From Pseudomonas hamedanensis (GTDB taxonomy: Bacteria > Pseudomonadota > Gammaproteobacteria > Pseudomonadales > Pseudomonadaceae): a stretch of 64,000 nucleotides of DNA. Position 1 is the stretch's first letter; each line of letters begins with the position of its first letter. The notes below the pieces were generated by a model. The model was given only the letters and a program-made list of their open reading frames with translations, was not told the origin of the DNA and made no database searches. Below are positions 62,379 through 64,000 of this stretch, piece by piece. The stretch lies in contig NZ_CP077091.1 in NCBI RefSeq assembly GCF_014268595.2, positions 828,501 to 892,500 on the forward strand, written 5' to 3'. The position numbers and the translations under genes are program-made.

Positions 62379-63473
62379 ATGTCTTTTGATTTTCGCTTTG
62401 CATCGATGGACGATATCGACGATCTGGTCGAATTGGAGCAGGAATGTTTCACGCTTGACCGATTGAATCAGCGCAACTTCAGTTGGATGCTCAGTCGAGC
62501 CAATGCATCTCTGATCGTCGCCACCTCGGGCGAAAAACTGGCCGGATATGCCTTGGTGCTTTTTCACCGAGGCACTTCGCTTGGACGCTTGTATTCCATT
62601 GCCGTCAGCCCCGCATGGCGAGGGAATAACCTTGGCCAGCGTCTGCTGGATGAAGCCCAGGCCTGCGCGTTAGCGCGCAATTGCGCATGGCTGCGGCTGG
62701 AGGTGCGCGCTGATAACCCCGCCGCCATTCGGCTCTACGAAGCAAATGGGTTCCATCGATTCGCAATCGTCGAGAACTACTACGAAGATCACGCTGAGGC
62801 GTTGCGCTACGAGAAACGCATCCTGTGTGATGCTCCAACACCCGCACGCCAGGTGCCCTATTACCAGCAGACCACCGATTTCACGTGCGGCGCTGCGTGT
62901 CTGCTAATGGCCATGGCAGCGATCGACGTGAGCCGTCCCATGAGTCGCTCGGAGGAGATTCAACTCTGGCGCGAGGCGACCACCGTTTTCATGACGGCAG
63001 GGCACGGTGGCTGCAGCCCCCGAGGAATGGCATTGGCGGCATGGCGACGAGGTTATGACGTGCGTCTGGAAGTCAGTCATTCGGGCTCGCTTTTTCTGCA
63101 CGGCGTACGTAGCCCGCAGAAGAAGTCCATCATGAAGCTGGTGGAGGAAGGGTTTGCCCAAGACTTGGCTGAAACAAGTGTTAAACAGGTTCTCGCCTCT
63201 TCTCTGGACGTCGGCGCTGCATTGAAAGCCGGCTTCAGGCCAGTGGTGCTGATCAGCAGCTATCGATTCACCCGATTGAAAGCCCCGCACTGGGTGATCA
63301 TTACAGGCTGCGACGATGAGTTCGTGTACCTGCATGACCCAGATATTGACCATAGCAAGCTGAAACGCAGCCTGGACTGCCAGCACTTGCCGGTTAGCCA
63401 TGAAGAATTCCTTCGCATGACGGTGTTTGGTATTCAGCGCGTTCGTGCCGCCGTAATGCTGCGCGCACGCTGA
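62379..63473 (+). CDS. GNAT acetyltransferase-peptidase C39-like fusion
   Basis: A 364-residue fusion of a RimI-like GNAT domain (about 1-150; acetyl-CoA motif RGNNLGQRLL at 81-90 and LEVRADNPAAIRLYEANGF) with a papain-like C39 domain. The peptidase site is Cys170 in QQTTDFTCGAAC, with oxyanion Gln164, His304 in APHWVIITG and Asp320 in YLHDPD. C39 peptidases cleave after GG leader sequences, but here no transporter is fused. It shares a divergent promoter region with the RimK-like ligase. The predicted pathway is ligation of amino acids, N-acetylation and peptide trimming. Confidence 0.87.
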   Translation: MSFDFRFASMDDIDDLVELEQECFTLDRLNQRNFSWMLSRANASLIVATSGEKLAGYALVLFHRGTSLGRLYSIAVSPAWRGNNLGQRLLDEAQACALARNCAWLRLEVRADNPAAIRLYEANGFHRFAIVENYYEDHAEALRYEKRILCDAPTPARQVPYYQQTTDFTCGAACLLMAMAAIDVSRPMSRSEEIQLWREATTVFMTAGHGGCSPRGMALAAWRRGYDVRLEVSHSGSLFLHGVRSPQKKSIMKLVEEGFAQDLAETSVKQVLASSLDVGAALKAGFRPVVLISSYRFTRLKAPHWVIITGCDDEFVYLHDPDIDHSKLKRSLDCQHLPVSHEEFLRMTVFGIQRVRAAVMLRAR

Positions 63474-63619
63474 ACCTTCGTAAGCGCTCACCTGTCGGAA
63501 CAAAAAAGCGGGTCGCTAAATGGGATCGCACGAAATAGGTGGCATACCGGAATGTTTCAGAAGGTGCCCGCAGTTTCGACATTTTCATAGGCGGCACAGT
63601 TACCAGCAGGGACGTTCCG

Positions 63620-64000
63620 ATGCAGCAAGACAGCTCTGTGGACCAAATCATTGTGATCGGTGCTTCCAGCGGTGGATTAGAGGCGTTGCGAACATTGCTT
63701 GAACAGCTTCCAGCCGACCTGGACGCTTCGGTTTTTATAACGATGCACATAGGCGACCAACCGAGTTTGCTGCCACGTCTTCTTGCTACGGCGACCTCCC
63801 TGGATGTCGACTTCGCCTTGTCCGGAGAAAAAATAAAGAGCGGTCGTATTTATGTTGCACCACCGGATCGACACCTACTGATCAAACGCGGAACGATACG
63901 GCTGGTCCGGAGCGCTAAAGAAAACCATTCTCGCCCTGCAATTGATCCCATGTTCCGATCCGCTGCCATCAGCTACGGGGACAGAACTACAGGAGTGATC
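63620..64000 (+). CDS. CheB methylesterase domain protein, N-terminal part
   Basis: The first 127 residues of a CheB-type methylesterase whose 3' end is outside the window. Visible landmarks are the nucleophile loop VIGASSGGLEAL near residue 14, His in FITMHIGDQPS, GRIYVAPPDRHLLI and ENHSRPAIDPMFRSAA. There is no N-terminal receiver. An AGGGA Shine-Dalgarno precedes the ATG at 63620. In Pseudomonas such proteins are often fused to or followed by a CheR/PAS kinase; that part cannot be seen. Confidence 0.85.
   Translation, partial: MQQDSSVDQIIVIGASSGGLEALRTLLEQLPADLDASVFITMHIGDQPSLLPRLLATATSLDVDFALSGEKIKSGRIYVAPPDRHLLIKRGTIRLVRSAKENHSRPAIDPMFRSAAISYGDRTTGVI

Noticed and set aside
60704..63473. 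N-acetylglutaminylglutamine amide (osmoprotectant) pathway
   Set aside because: That pathway uses an asparagine synthetase-like amidotransferase with a GNAT-ligase fusion, which is not the arrangement here.

Overview
The window is about 64 kb of high-GC, gene-dense chromosome from a plant- or soil-associated Pseudomonas, most likely of the P. fluorescens group. The evidence is a complete mannitol operon in the order known from P. fluorescens (mtlR, mtlEFGK, mtlD, mtlY, mtlZ), a near-canonical mexEF-oprN efflux operon, several Pseudomonas-typical small families (DUF1652, DUF2790, DUF2834) and many REP/REPIN palindromes of the fluorescent-Pseudomonas type (core GAGCCTGCTCGCGA). I saw no rRNA, tRNA, CRISPR array, prophage or insertion sequence.

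Layout. 1-7.1 kb: lipoprotein fragment, RstA/RstB-like two-component system, nicotinamidase, a threonine deaminase that lacks its ACT domain and sits behind a peptide-leader attenuator, ecotin, and small secreted or membrane proteins. 7.1-14.7 kb (minus strand): an orphan type VI secretion island of vgrG, a DUF4123 adaptor, a 1096-residue unrecognised cargo protein, a Sel1-repeat candidate immunity protein and a decayed second copy of the latter. 15.0-25.5 kb: an SLT-domain lipoprotein, then the mannitol regulon with REPINs inside the operon. 25.5-31.8 kb: a PI-PLC-like enzyme, a glycosyltransferase and a 1282-residue protein with a C-terminal M35-type (aspzincin) metalloprotease site.

32.3-39.5 kb: a signalling cluster with a stand-alone receiver facing a five-gene plus-strand operon (CHASE3-GAF hybrid kinase with three receivers, CheR, CheB, receiver-kinase, receiver). 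The first four genes are coupled by 1-7 nt overlaps; the last starts 44 nt after the fourth. 39.5-42.4 kb: a solitary TccC/Rhs protein whose Shine-Dalgarno lies in a hairpin. 42.6-45.7 kb: a KaiC-like double-RecA ATPase coupled to a hybrid kinase with a degenerate N-terminal receiver. 45.9-50.4 kb: a TPR/HEAT protein and an AaeB/AaeX/AaeA-like efflux operon. 50.6-56.5 kb: mexEF-oprN. 56.7-64 kb: two zinc-ribbon membrane proteins, a hairpin/G-quadruplex element, an aldo-keto reductase with a divergent LysR regulator, a ParDE pair, a divergent RimK-like ATP-grasp and GNAT-peptidase C39 pair, and the start of a second CheB.

The best places to look for undescribed biology are the vgrG cargo/Sel1 pair, the aspzincin protein, the RimK-like/GNAT-C39 pair and the KaiC-kinase operon. 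All family calls were made by eye from motifs, gene order and remembered family sequences; no search was run.
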